Below are positions 25,796 through 35,234 of a DNA stretch of 64,000 nucleotides, one piece after another. The position numbers and the translations under genes were made by a program. This DNA comes from Candidatus Omnitrophota bacterium. Lineage in GTDB: Bacteria; Hinthialibacterota; Hinthialibacteria; Hinthialibacterales; Hinthialibacteraceae. Each line of letters opens with the position of its first letter. The stretch's first letter is position 1. The notes below the pieces were generated by a model. It was given only the letters and a program-made list of their open reading frames with translations. It was not told where the DNA came from and ran no database searches. The stretch lies in contig JABLXU010000019.1 in the NCBI GenBank assembly GCA_013177805.1, forward strand, positions 1-64,000, read 5' to 3'.

Positions 25796-28664
25796 GATGG
25801 ATTGGAATGGCCGTTTTCTTTCCACTGGGGGTGATGTATCGCAATGTGTCGATACCAGGCGGTTTGTCACACGATTCGATGCGGGCGGTATTGCCGTCCA
25901 GGGATAATTCCAAAAAGGCGGCGGAGTCGCGCAGACGAAGTTCCAATCCTTTGTAGCGGAGCGTGCTCCCATTGCACAGTACCACCCGTTCAGCCTGATC
26001 CCCGCGTTCCGAGACAAAAGCGATTTCCGCATGGAATTGCAACTCAAGGTTGGCGGCTTGCGCATCGGCGTCTTGGGGCAGTGGAGTTCCCGCAAAGGCG
26101 ATAATATGGCGGCGGCCGTCCCGGAGATCGAGCGAGAGAACGCCGTTAAAATCGGGGGATTCCTTCTCACCCGGTATTTCCAATGGCCAACGTTGGATGG
26201 CTTGGATTTCCGGTTCCTGTTCGAAGGGATCGATTACCGCCACGAAGCAAGACCGCAATGGGGGCGAATCGGTTTTTCGCCGGATCATCAGGCGGGGAAT
26301 CCACTCGGGGGCACCGCCGAAGAGGCCCGCGTCCACCCAGCATTCCGCTACGGACGCTTCGGCATTCGCGGTCAGATCGGTATAACGCAAACGCACGGAC
26401 GTCTCCGGCGGGAGGTATTTCATCCGGTCCTCGACCGCCCACACCGCCGTCCAGCCGGCGGGGGCGCGGGGATCGCTATGGAAATTCCGCATCAAGGTGC
26501 TGTACCCATAATCCGGCGCAGGCTGGAGATTCAGTTTTTCCGTGGTGACCGTTCCAAACGTGGAGGACAGGAACTTGGCGTGATCGCTGCCTCCCACGAT
26601 ATGGAACAAGTCGACCAGGTAAAAATCGCGGCTGGAAACATCGATCAGCGCCAGCGTACGTTCATACCGTTCGCCCTGGATCAATCGCGGCGCGTCAGCC
26701 CGGATGATGTGGAATTGCTTCCCGCTGCCCCACAGTGTGGTGGTCCCCTCCGCCGAGGGTTGATCCTTCCCGTCCACCGCCACGGTGTTGTGCGCGGCGG
26801 TTTTGGTATACCACACCGCCTTGGGCGAGTCCCAGCCGCCGTAGCCCACCGGGGGATAGCCGAAATCCGGCAGCAGGTCGAGGCCCTTGGCGAAGAGGCC
26901 GATGTTCATGCCGTCGTGGTGGCTGTGGGCGCCGCCCGCGTCGTAATCCAGCCAGGCGGCCCGGCGCTGATCTCCCCGGCCCGACCGCAGGATCGCGAGG
27001 TTCCATTGTTGCTTGTTCACGTCGGAGAGTTCGATCTCATCGCCCACCTGGCCGATTACCTGACGGACCTGGTTTTGGAAGGCCTCCGGATCCGGAGCGC
27101 CGATATCGTGCGGCAGGCCATCGACCGACCGGCCGTTGCCGATGTACAGGCACTGCACGAAGGCGGGATCCCGGGTCAACTCGTACAGCCGCCACATAAA
27201 CTGGAACATGGACGGCTCGATGCCGGCGGCTGGTTTGGCGAACGAGACTCCCGCGTAGTTGGGCGATTGCGAGGCGAAGGCCGATCCGTCACCTTCCTTC
27301 GGGTAATATTTTTCGAAGCACCAGGTATCGATGTGAAACCGGAACGTCTGATGCAGGGCGGGAAATTTCGCCAGCAATTCCGGGAGCAGGGAGGAATCGA
27401 GATGGTCGAACTTCGCGAGCAGTTCGGCGATGGCGTGCGGTCCGATGGTGGTGTAGCCGGTCAGGCCCTTCTCGCCGGTCACCCCGTCTTTTTTCAATGA
27501 GGTTTCCAGGACGGAGGAGATCATCCCCAGTATCTTCTCCCGGTTGGCCGGCCAATCCAGTACGGTTTCCATCGTCAGAATCGACACGGGCGTGCGGGGA
27601 TAGTTGGAGCGGATCTTGTATTCATGTTCGATGGTGTCGCGGAAAATCCGGTTTTCGATATTGGCTTGGATGTCCGCAAAGGTGGTTTTGGGATTTTCGA
27701 TGGCGTACTGCTTGGCTTTGCCGGACAAGAACGCAACCAGTTCTGAGTCATTGGGGAGGGCGTCGAAAATCTGGTCATAGGCCTGCGCCAGTTCGCGAAC
27801 TTCCTCGCAGGCGTCGTGCCACGTGGAGATGTACCCATTGGAACCGAGTTTGCGTTCATAGACGACCGCTTGTTCCTTGAAATCAAAGGTGGGATACACA
27901 TCCGCGACGCGGTCCAGGAGGATGGCGGCCTTGCGCGCGTACACCGGATCACCGGTCACAAAAAACGCCTCGCCGAGATGGACGATCCCCGCCAGGACCA
28001 GTTTTTTCCATTGGCCATAGACCAGATAGGCGCCGATGAACCGCCAGCGTTTGTCCCCTTCCACGAAGCCGGTCCCATCATCGACGCCGAACAAGTGGAG
28101 GGGATCGTTGGAGTCCGGATGCTCCGTGTTGAATAGGAGAGAACGGTCCGCGCGTTCCGGATCGAAGACGCCATGTTCATCCAATCCGGATTGGTAGAAC
28201 GCGGCGAAATCGTTGGTAGGAAACAGCGCCTGGCAGTGGGGGCATTGGGTTTTGTACGGATGGTTCCAGGGATCCATGATCCAGTCGTACATCTTCACGT
28301 CTTTTTTGCAAGCCGGGCAGTAGCCGTCCGACCAGACCATCCACGAGCGCGGGAGGGTGGCGCCGAACATCATGCTCCAGAGCGCGTCATCGGACGCCTC
28401 CCGCCAGGGCCGGGCACGTTCCACGACGCGGGCTTGCGCTTCCTTCGCCCATGGGAATTTTTGGGCGTTGGAGATGATCTGAAGAGACAAGGAGCGCGGA
28501 TAGAGAACACTGGCGGTTTTCTTATGGGAAGCCTCTTCCCCCCAGGCGGGCGGGATGAGCATCATTCCCAGCAAAGCCAGACAGGCCGGGAAGAAACCGC
28601 CCGGCCGCCAAAGGAGGGAGCGATTCCATTTCGCATAATGTGGAAAACAGGAAAAGAGGCGCAT
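25770..28664 (-). CDS. Heparinase II/III-like polysaccharide lyase with N-terminal CPxC pair
   Basis: 964 residues; signal peptide with hydrophobic residues 22-38. Residues ~60-480 form an alpha/alpha-toroid, and ~500-900 a beta-sandwich carrying GGAHSHHDGMNIGLFAKG, the conserved heparinase II/III (His-His) motif, then HNTVAVDGKDQ. An insertion near the N-terminus has CPAC (116-119) and CPHC (141-144), a probable zinc-binding ribbon. Such enzymes cleave uronic-acid-containing polysaccharides (alginate, heparin-like, ulvan-type glycans) by beta-elimination in the periplasm or outside the cell. The substrate cannot be fixed. The ATG at 28664 has GGAG upstream. The 3' end overlaps the LivK-like gene. 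Confidence 0.82.
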   Translation of the reverse strand: MRLFSCFPHYAKWNRSLLWRPGGFFPACLALLGMMLIPPAWGEEASHKKTASVLYPRSLSLQIISNAQKFPWAKEAQARVVERARPWREASDDALWSMMFGATLPRSWMVWSDGYCPACKKDVKMYDWIMDPWNHPYKTQCPHCQALFPTNDFAAFYQSGLDEHGVFDPERADRSLLFNTEHPDSNDPLHLFGVDDGTGFVEGDKRWRFIGAYLVYGQWKKLVLAGIVHLGEAFFVTGDPVYARKAAILLDRVADVYPTFDFKEQAVVYERKLGSNGYISTWHDACEEVRELAQAYDQIFDALPNDSELVAFLSGKAKQYAIENPKTTFADIQANIENRIFRDTIEHEYKIRSNYPRTPVSILTMETVLDWPANREKILGMISSVLETSLKKDGVTGEKGLTGYTTIGPHAIAELLAKFDHLDSSLLPELLAKFPALHQTFRFHIDTWCFEKYYPKEGDGSAFASQSPNYAGVSFAKPAAGIEPSMFQFMWRLYELTRDPAFVQCLYIGNGRSVDGLPHDIGAPDPEAFQNQVRQVIGQVGDEIELSDVNKQQWNLAILRSGRGDQRRAAWLDYDAGGAHSHHDGMNIGLFAKGLDLLPDFGYPPVGYGGWDSPKAVWYTKTAAHNTVAVDGKDQPSAEGTTTLWGSGKQFHIIRADAPRLIQGERYERTLALIDVSSRDFYLVDLFHIVGGSDHAKFLSSTFGTVTTEKLNLQPAPDYGYSTLMRNFHSDPRAPAGWTAVWAVEDRMKYLPPETSVRLRYTDLTANAEASVAECWVDAGLFGGAPEWIPRLMIRRKTDSPPLRSCFVAVIDPFEQEPEIQAIQRWPLEIPGEKESPDFNGVLSLDLRDGRRHIIAFAGTPLPQDADAQAANLELQFHAEIAFVSERGDQAERVVLCNGSTLRYKGLELRLRDSAAFLELSLDGNTARIESCDKPPGIDTLRYITPSGKKTAIPIHHAQNEHDQ

Positions 28665-28721
28665 GTTGGAAACTCCAGGAAGGATTGTTGTTTGAATCCA
28701 TTACCCCGATTGAATAGGGAT

Positions 28722-28840
28722 TCCCTCACCCTGGCCTTCTCCCGGGGGGAGAGGGAATTTGGGGGTGATTTTCATTGATTATTTCTAAGAGACGCAAACC
28801 GGCCTTCGGAAAAAAAAGTACGCGCTTCCCGGATCCGTCC
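28722..28840 (+). repeat. Interspersed modular repeat, copy F (long form)
   Basis: CCCTCACCCTGGCCTTCTCC, then GGGGAGAGGGAATTTGGGGG, GATTTTCATTGATTATTTC, ACGCAAACCGGCC and GGAAAAAAAAGTACGCGC. It ends about 12 bp from the stop of the prepilin gene at 28853, like the copies at 17.7 and 30.7 kb. Confidence 0.75.
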
Positions 28841-28852
28841 TATTTTTCGGAA

Positions 28853-29446
28853 TTATTGGTTCGGCCGGTGCACGTAGCCGCCACCGCGGGCGTTTTGTTC
28901 TTCCTTGCTGTTGGAATGGTAAATGCACCCGATGGACCGGATACCGTTGGTGATGTCGTAAAAGATCCATCCCATCTTGGAAGGCCCCAATCCCATCATG
29001 AACCAATCGAACGACATGATGTAATCCGCGGGCCGCGAGGGTTTGCCCCGGGTGGCGGGGCCGTCGTAGGCGTCGGTATCGTTGCACATGTAATAGGTGT
29101 AATCCGGCCCGGAGGTGGCATACAGGTCATGCTCCATGGCCAGCCCCCCCACGCGGAAGGGATCGGACGGGAAACTGCTCATGTAGGCGACGGGCGTGGT
29201 GAGGCGGCGGAACGGCCGCGTAGGATAGCGCTCCACGTAATTGCTGCGGGGAAAGTCGTTGCGGTCGAGGAAATACATATCCAGGGCGGTGTGCAAGGCC
29301 CCCATGTCCGTGTACGAACGGGTGATTTTGGCCCGGGTCTGCGCGTTTAAAAAGTTGGGGACCGCAATGGCCGCCAGAATACCGATAATCGCAACCACGA
29401 TCAGCAATTCGATCAGGGTAAACGAGGAGGACCACTTTTTTAGCAT
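28853..29446 (-). CDS. Prepilin-type N-terminal cleavage/methylation protein 3
   Basis: 197 residues; leader MLKKWSSS, then FTLIELLIVVAIIGILAAIA and VPNFLNAQTRAK. Ser occupies the -1 position. The head contains RLTTPVAYMSSFPSDPFR, the block shared with the other three proteins, and a C-terminal Gly/Asn-rich tail. ATG at 29446 is preceded by GGGGAG; the ATG at 29500 was rejected because it would give an over-long leader. Transcribed leftwards on its own, with a TATAAT about 100 bp upstream. Confidence 0.88.
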   Translation of the reverse strand: MLKKWSSSFTLIELLIVVAIIGILAAIAVPNFLNAQTRAKITRSYTDMGALHTALDMYFLDRNDFPRSNYVERYPTRPFRRLTTPVAYMSSFPSDPFRVGGLAMEHDLYATSGPDYTYYMCNDTDAYDGPATRGKPSRPADYIMSFDWFMMGLGPSKMGWIFYDITNGIRSIGCIYHSNSKEEQNARGGGYVHRPNQ

Positions 29447-29835
29447 AATCAAACTCCCCTTCAAAGTCATTCGAATGGCGTCCACCCGGGAAGAAACCAT
29501 GCCCCCAGGGGATTTCTCCCGTTTAAGGAAATCCTGTCTGGGTCCATTATAAATCCTCCGGTACCTTCAAGAATACGGAATTCAACGATCTTTCGCTAAA
29601 AAAGAGCCGATGGATAGGCTACGCTGCGCTTTGAGCCCACGCTAACCACTGTTGTCCGGCGGCCCATAAAAGGGGCGCCGGGGGGAAGAAGGGGGGAGGG
29701 AGCGGTTTTGTGTTTCTGTTCTTACGCGTCCACCACTCTTACGCCTCGTACGCCGAATCAAGCCCTGAGGCAGTTCCGCATCGGCGTACATCGTTATGAA
29801 CCATCGAGGCGGGGATTGGTGATTTGGGGTGGACC
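29447..29835. other. Gap between two prepilin genes
   Basis: 389 bp without a gene. It contains the -10-like TATAAT at 29546-29551 (minus strand) and, at 29635-29700, GC-rich sequence (CCCATAAAAGGGGCGCCGG) resembling the region next to the palindrome at 17.6 kb (CCTTGAAAGGGGCGCT). Confidence 0.5.
29546..29551 (-). promoter_or_regulatory. Possible -10 element of prepilin 3
   Basis: A perfect TATAAT on the minus strand about 100 nt before the start at 29446; the -35 is not convincing. Confidence 0.35.
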
Positions 29836-30405
29836 TTACGGGCCTTTGCGCACTAGGTCGCCTTTGGAAATCACCCCATTGGAGGGATCGTACTTCAAAA
29901 CGTCCTCCGGCGCGGCGGATTCATTGTCAAAATACTGGTTGGGACCGATGCTGAAGATGAAATAGGCCTTGGGAACGCCCCGGTGAATGAGAAAATTGTC
30001 CCGCGTGAAATAGACGTACGGATACGGGGGGCGGGATTGAAAATGGCGGGCGTAGCGGGGATCGTTCCGGTGATTCTCTTTGGTATGGAAAATATCGGAG
30101 GGCAGTTCCGAGATATACGCCAAAGGGGTGGTCAAGACTTTTTGAATGCGCGTCTGATCAAATAATTCCTCGGTGCGCTCGAAATAATCGTTGCCATCCA
30201 AGGGGTAGCAATTGTGGTCCAGGGCGTACGTTTCGATCACGGTGGACAGGGTTTTCATTTCCGCGTAGGCGGCGGATACCTTGGCCTTCACCTGGGCGTG
30301 CTGGTAATTGGGCAGGGCAATGGACGCCAGGATGCTGATGATCGCCACGACCACCAGCAATTCGATCAGCGTGAAAGATTGTTGAGAGTGCGTCAACTTA
30401 AACAT
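29836..30405 (-). CDS. Prepilin-type N-terminal cleavage/methylation protein 4
   Basis: 189 residues; leader MFKLTHSQQS, then FTLIELLVVVAIISILASIA and LPNYQHAQVKAK. It is the most diverged of the four in its helix, again with Ser at -1. The head retains VLTTPLAYISELPSDIF and PSNGVISKGDL, the same two motifs as the 22191 protein, so the four are one paralogous family. ATG at 30405 with a weak ribosome-binding site. Likely a minor pilin or pseudopilin. Confidence 0.85.
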   Translation of the reverse strand: MFKLTHSQQSFTLIELLVVVAIISILASIALPNYQHAQVKAKVSAAYAEMKTLSTVIETYALDHNCYPLDGNDYFERTEELFDQTRIQKVLTTPLAYISELPSDIFHTKENHRNDPRYARHFQSRPPYPYVYFTRDNFLIHRGVPKAYFIFSIGPNQYFDNESAAPEDVLKYDPSNGVISKGDLVRKGP

Positions 30406-30740
30406 TATGAACCTGTTGTCCCATCGTGAGGAAACAACCCGCCGTTCTAGTCCGGGTCCAGGAGGTTTTCCGTTTGATGTATCCCATTCTGCCTGGTATC
30501 AGAAATCCTAGAGAGGCCAGGAATCGCACCCCATTTCCCTCATCCTGCTTCTTTTACCGAGGGAGAGGGCAATTTCGGGAGGAACCGGGAAACCGCCGGG
30601 CTGCATTCCCTTATCACTATCCTTGTCACGCCATTTATGGGATTGATACGCACTTTCTGAATCGGTTTACTATTCGTGCTTCTCTACCATAAGTATATCC
30701 CATGTTCGGTGGATTGACCGAATCTACGCCAAATCAGTTT
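30406..30740. other. Repeat-bearing gap upstream of prepilin 4
   Basis: No gene. Positions 30531-30575 hold a degenerate interspersed repeat (CCCTCATCCTGCTTC...CGAGGGAGAGGGC). No promoter for prepilin 4 could be identified with confidence. Confidence 0.45.
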
Positions 30741-30860
30741 CCCTCACCCTGCCCCTCTCCCAGGGGGAAAGGGAATTTTGGAGTGATTTTCATCGATCTT
30801 TTCGAAGAGAGGCGAACCAGCGGCCGGAAAACAGTTGGCACTGGCAGGATGAGCCTCAGA
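30741..30860 (+). repeat. Interspersed modular repeat, copy G (long form)
   Basis: CCCTCACCCTGCCCCTCTCC, GGGGGAAAGGGAATTTTGG, GATTTTCATCGATCTTTTCG, GAACCAGCGGCCGGAAAAC and GGCAGGATGAGCCTCAGA. The last block reaches the stop codon of truA. Confidence 0.75.
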
Positions 30861-31664
30861 TCAGATGTTCCAGCCGGGAAACTGAAACCGCCGGGCGCGG
30901 ATTTCTTCGATCCCGCGGTGATCGTCGCCCGCGTAGCGCACCGCCACGAGGGTTAATCCTTGCGCGGGGAGGGTGGGGCCAGCCCGCCGGCGGTCCTTGG
31001 ATTGCAGGATTTCTGGGATCTCCTCCGCGCTTCGTTTGCCCTTCCCCACCTCCAGGAGAGTGCCGCTGATGGTGCGCACCTGATGGCGTAAAAAAGCCGT
31101 GCCGCGCACCCGAATGTGCAGAAAGGGGGGCGATTCCTGGACAGTCAGTTCATATATTTCCCGCCTGGCATGTTCGGCGTCACATTGTTGACTGCGAAAG
31201 GCCGAAAAATCGTGCTTGCCTACGAAATAGCGGGCCGCGGCGCGCATCGCCTCCACGTCCAGGGGATCCCGCACCCAATAGGTATAATCCCGGAACATGG
31301 CGCTGGGGGCCGGCTGGCAGAAGAATGTGTAGCGGTATTCCCGGTCCAGCGCATCCCGGCGCGCCCGCCAATCCAGCGGCATGTCCACCACCGAGTACAC
31401 GGCGATATCCGGGGGGAGCACCGCGTTGATGCCCCGCAGCAGGCTGAGTGCATCCAACCGTGTCCCGGAAAAAAAATGGGCTACGTGTTGTTCGGCATGG
31501 ACTCCCGTATCCGTCCGGCCGGACGAATAGAGGATAATTTCATGTTGGATGATTTTTTCGACCGCTGTCTTGACGGTTTTCTCGATCGTGGGCAAATTCG
31601 GTTGCCATTGCCACCCGAAATAGTTTCGTCCATCATACTCCAAATCGAGCCGGATGTTTCTCAT
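30861..31664 (-). CDS. truA: tRNA pseudouridine synthase A
   Basis: Converts uridines 38-40 of the tRNA anticodon arm to pseudouridine. 267 residues, standard length. LDLEYDGRNYFGWQWQP (6-22) and the catalytic aspartate in SSGRTDTGVHA (Asp52) are diagnostic; RVRGTAFLRHQVRTISGTLLEVGKG forms the C-terminal RNA-binding block. ATG at 31664 starts right at the first beta strand; the 44-residue upstream extension is not family-like. The extreme C-terminus (about 12 residues) abuts interspersed repeat G. Confidence 0.95.
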   Translation of the reverse strand: MRNIRLDLEYDGRNYFGWQWQPNLPTIEKTVKTAVEKIIQHEIILYSSGRTDTGVHAEQHVAHFFSGTRLDALSLLRGINAVLPPDIAVYSVVDMPLDWRARRDALDREYRYTFFCQPAPSAMFRDYTYWVRDPLDVEAMRAAARYFVGKHDFSAFRSQQCDAEHARREIYELTVQESPPFLHIRVRGTAFLRHQVRTISGTLLEVGKGKRSAEEIPEILQSKDRRRAGPTLPAQGLTLVAVRYAGDDHRGIEEIRARRFQFPGWNI

Positions 31665-32001
31665 GGCGGGTACAAGGGAATCAGGCGTTGGGATGGGAAC
31701 GAGACCGATGGATTCCCGGATTCGTTCATATTGTATACCCCCGCGGGGAGTGTCAACTCTCGCAGGCGTACTCCTGGACCGGGGATTCATCGGCAAATCG
31801 GGATGGAAGCGGGTGTCCGGTTATGAAAAACAGCGGGTTGCGGATTGCTCGAATGCAGAGAGGGAATCGGTTCGCGTTCCCGTTCGTAGTCATCCCATGA
31901 ATCAAGGCTGGAGAAAGTTCCGCGTCCGGGTAAATCGTCGCAAGCGTTTTGTAAAAGCATAGCCAAATTAAAGTGAACAATTTCCCGTGAAAACAGGTGC
32001 A
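31665..32001. other. Divergent gap between truA and the 1065-residue secreted protein
   Basis: 337 bp. No credible gene and no clear promoter pair recognised; no repeat module seen. Confidence 0.4.
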
Positions 32002-35000
32002 ATGAAAAAAGTCTTGGCTTGGATGATGTGGATTGGGCCGGCGGCCGGATACTGGGTGTGCCCGCTGGACAGTTCCGGTGATCCAGAGGCGTTCGCGCCT
32101 TTCGGCTCGATGAATGAATCCGGCGGCGGCACGGTGAGGTCCGCCACCCAGCCGCCTCAATACACGTTTCTTTGCCAAGACGGCCCGCACACGATTGAAT
32201 ATGAAATCCTCATCGGCGATCCAAGCGTGAGCTCCGGCATGATCAGCATCCGGGTAGCGATCGATGAAAAGCACCGATTGATCCCGGTGTACCAGGGCGG
32301 CTTGATTGTGCAGAGCGCGACGGGTTCTCTGCTCCATCCCGCGGATGTCAGCCTGCAGAAAACCAGCCGGCTGGTCCAGCACGAACGAAGGGGCCACACG
32401 GTCCATCTGCACTACGAAGAAGAGCTTTACGGGCAAAAACTGAACAAGGAGTATGCTTTCACCCTGCGGGGTAAAACATTGGTCATCCAGGCGGCCGGGG
32501 ATGTCATCCACTCGGCCTCAGCGTCCTATGTGGGATTTGAATTCGGCCGGTCCCGTTATACGAACAACGCCACGATTCTGCGTCTTCCCGCCTGCCCCAT
32601 CCCCGTTGCTCAATCCAACGAATCGTTCTTTTTCTCGACCTACGCCGATCCCCTGCTCAGCACCACCGGCCGGTACACGGAACAAGCCACCGTGTTCAAC
32701 ACCCGCACCATCGAAGTAGGCAACACTCCCGCCCTGTTGGTCCCGGATGCTTCCGGACGCTGGCCGGATCTGCAAGTGACCGCCTATCTCACAGTCAGTT
32801 CCAACCTGGCCGACGTGCTTCCAGTCCCACCGGCCTCCGCCGTTCCGCCGGCTCCGCGCTTGCGGGAGCGGGTAGTCCTGGATCTGCACGAATGGCCATT
32901 CGCTCACCGCCCCTTGACGCCGGGAGGCCTCATCCGGCGTTGGGAAGCGCCCGTATCGGGAACGGTCTCCCTGAAGGGAACTTTCGCCCTCTTGAGCGGT
33001 GATTTGGCCACCTGCGAGGTGTATCTCTTGGAGGGGGATAGCGGAGAATCGGCGTTGCTGTTCAGCCAGGTGCTCGATCCCGATTCCAAGCCGGCCACGG
33101 GTATCGAGGGGAATTTTCCGTTGGAGGTGGGGGATCAGTTGTTGTTCGCCTGCACCGGCCCAGCCATCCTGACCGGCGGCGAGGTGGGCCTCCACCTGCT
33201 GCTGCGTCAGGACGGCCTGACGTACAATTCGAACACCGATTTCGCGGATCAGCAGGGGCATCAGGGGTGGTATTACGAACAACAGATCGGCCCCTACCGC
33301 ACGCTATTGATTTGGCATCCGGAACGCAAACGTTGGGAAAGCCCCGTCACCCGGTCGTATCAAACCGCGGAGCGGATCGTCACGCGCAGCGGATCCTCCG
33401 GGGATGCTTTTCAGGAAGCCCAAGCGTTTTTCGATGATCTGGATTGCCTGGGGCTCCAAAACCTTACGCTTCTCGCGCGGAGTTGGAGCCGTCATGCCAG
33501 CATAAATTCCCCCTCCCCGGTTTCTTTGACTGAACAAGTCTGGGGATCCTCACAAAACCTATTGACGCTTACGCAAAATCTTATCGACAAGGGAAACGTG
33601 GTCATTCCCGTTATCGATCCTTTCGAGGCCATGGACACCCGCCCGGCCGATCCGAGAATCTCTTCCCTCACCTCTACGGCCGGGGCGGTTTCGGACAATT
33701 GGCTGGACCGGTCCTTGTCCACCATGCAAATTCATTCCCTGGTGGCCAATCAGGTGATGCACGCCCAAGGCGCCCTGCTCGAGTTCCCCGGGACGTTCGG
33801 CCGATGGGTGAAGGCGGATTCACCTTACGGCCTGTTGGGTCTGAGCCAACCGGCTTCGTCCGCCGCGTATAAAGCCATGCGGGACTGGACCGCGGCCGTC
33901 CGTAAAATCACCCCTGGACCCTTGTTAATGGCCTGGAACGACACCGCCTACCGTTTTGATCTCTATGCCGCGTCCTTGTTCGACGCCCTGCTGATCCCCT
34001 CCCGGACCGACAGCAACGCCCTGAGCCTGGTGGAGGAAGAACTCCACGTGGGCCGTATCCACGGCCCGCGCATCGGTTTCGGCACGTACAAGCAGTATTA
34101 TCAAAATCCCCAAGGCGGGAACGTCGTCGACCTGCGGCTGTTTCCCCTCGATCACTACCTGGCTTCCACCCTGGCCTGCGGACGCGTGCCGTACATCTCC
34201 AGCCAAGTGTGGTTCCCCGGTTTCGATGAGCGGACCCAACGCCGCTACCTGTTGGAAACTTATTGTCTGCTCGCTCCCGCCGCGGAGGAATACCTTGATC
34301 CCGCCAACGCGGTCACGAACATCGCGTACCAGGCGGGAGACGATACTTCCCATAGCGTTTTGGCTATCATCAAAAGTGGAAAACTGGATCAGATCGACCG
34401 GATCGCGGTGCGATACGCCAACGGATTGCGGATCTACGCCAACCACCGTTCGAAACCCTGGCTGGTGCATCCAACCAACACGGCCAGCCTGGAGATCAGC
34501 AAGGACGGCTTTTTGGCCTGGAACGAAAAAACGGGATTGTTGTCCATGACCGGCCTGCAGGGTTTCCGCCCGTTTTCGGTCTGCCAGACTCCCCGGTCCC
34601 TATTCCTGCACAGCCGCGATGGCCAGCTCACGCGTTATGGATCTCTCGCCACGGACGGCATGGTCTACCGGCGGCCGAACGCGTATTCAGCCTTCCCCGA
34701 CATGACCAGCCTGGCCGCTTCCGACGTATCGGCCTTGGATCCCATGATCCCCATCCTGCGTTCCAACCACCGCGTCGATTGCGCCTTGCGGTGGCAATCT
34801 CCATCCCGGGTGGAACTCCGGATCTACCACGCCGAACCGTCTCCGACCCTATTGGAATTGTTCGACCTGCCGCCCGAGTGGCTCCGGGAAGGATCTCCGC
34901 TGGCCGTACTCCGAACCGGGGAATACGCGGAGGATGAGCCACCAATCCAGTGGTATATCATCGAGTCCAACCAACGGAAAGGCATCCGGTTCACGGACAT

Positions 35001-35199
35001 CGAATCGGGAGACCGGTACGCGATTACCTATGGGGAGGCGGACCATCCGAAAACCATCCCTGGGCCGGAGCGGAAGAGTCAGGCGGAACCAGAACCTAAG
35101 CCGGTTTCCCCGCCGGAGCCGGCGCAACAGAAAACGCCACTGGAATCGCAACTGGACATTCAACCGGGAGATTTGCTCCCTTCCCCGCTTCCGGATTAA
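32002..35199 (+). CDS. Very large secreted protein of unknown function, possibly glycoside-hydrolase-like
   Basis: 1065 residues from the ATG at 32002 (AGG just upstream; a GTG at 31987 is an alternative). The N-terminus is a signal peptide (MKKVLAWMMWIGPAAG). Residues ~30-290 are beta-rich. The central part (~440-760) contains GNVVIPVIDPFEAMD, LEFPGTFGRWVKADSPYGLLG and TPGPLLMAWNDTAYRFDLY, consistent with a barrel-like glycoside hydrolase. The C-terminus ends in a Pro/Glu-rich tail (PEPKPVSPPEPAQQ). I do not recognise the family. It is followed 35 bp later by another secreted glycan-acting protein on the same strand, so they are probably one operon. Confidence 0.6.
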   Translation: MKKVLAWMMWIGPAAGYWVCPLDSSGDPEAFAPFGSMNESGGGTVRSATQPPQYTFLCQDGPHTIEYEILIGDPSVSSGMISIRVAIDEKHRLIPVYQGGLIVQSATGSLLHPADVSLQKTSRLVQHERRGHTVHLHYEEELYGQKLNKEYAFTLRGKTLVIQAAGDVIHSASASYVGFEFGRSRYTNNATILRLPACPIPVAQSNESFFFSTYADPLLSTTGRYTEQATVFNTRTIEVGNTPALLVPDASGRWPDLQVTAYLTVSSNLADVLPVPPASAVPPAPRLRERVVLDLHEWPFAHRPLTPGGLIRRWEAPVSGTVSLKGTFALLSGDLATCEVYLLEGDSGESALLFSQVLDPDSKPATGIEGNFPLEVGDQLLFACTGPAILTGGEVGLHLLLRQDGLTYNSNTDFADQQGHQGWYYEQQIGPYRTLLIWHPERKRWESPVTRSYQTAERIVTRSGSSGDAFQEAQAFFDDLDCLGLQNLTLLARSWSRHASINSPSPVSLTEQVWGSSQNLLTLTQNLIDKGNVVIPVIDPFEAMDTRPADPRISSLTSTAGAVSDNWLDRSLSTMQIHSLVANQVMHAQGALLEFPGTFGRWVKADSPYGLLGLSQPASSAAYKAMRDWTAAVRKITPGPLLMAWNDTAYRFDLYAASLFDALLIPSRTDSNALSLVEEELHVGRIHGPRIGFGTYKQYYQNPQGGNVVDLRLFPLDHYLASTLACGRVPYISSQVWFPGFDERTQRRYLLETYCLLAPAAEEYLDPANAVTNIAYQAGDDTSHSVLAIIKSGKLDQIDRIAVRYANGLRIYANHRSKPWLVHPTNTASLEISKDGFLAWNEKTGLLSMTGLQGFRPFSVCQTPRSLFLHSRDGQLTRYGSLATDGMVYRRPNAYSAFPDMTSLAASDVSALDPMIPILRSNHRVDCALRWQSPSRVELRIYHAEPSPTLLELFDLPPEWLREGSPLAVLRTGEYAEDEPPIQWYIIESNQRKGIRFTDIESGDRYAITYGEADHPKTIPGPERKSQAEPEPKPVSPPEPAQQKTPLESQLDIQPGDLLPSPLPD

Positions 35200-35234
35200 A
35201 CCAGATTCAATGAGGAGGCCCCGGTAAAAATCCC

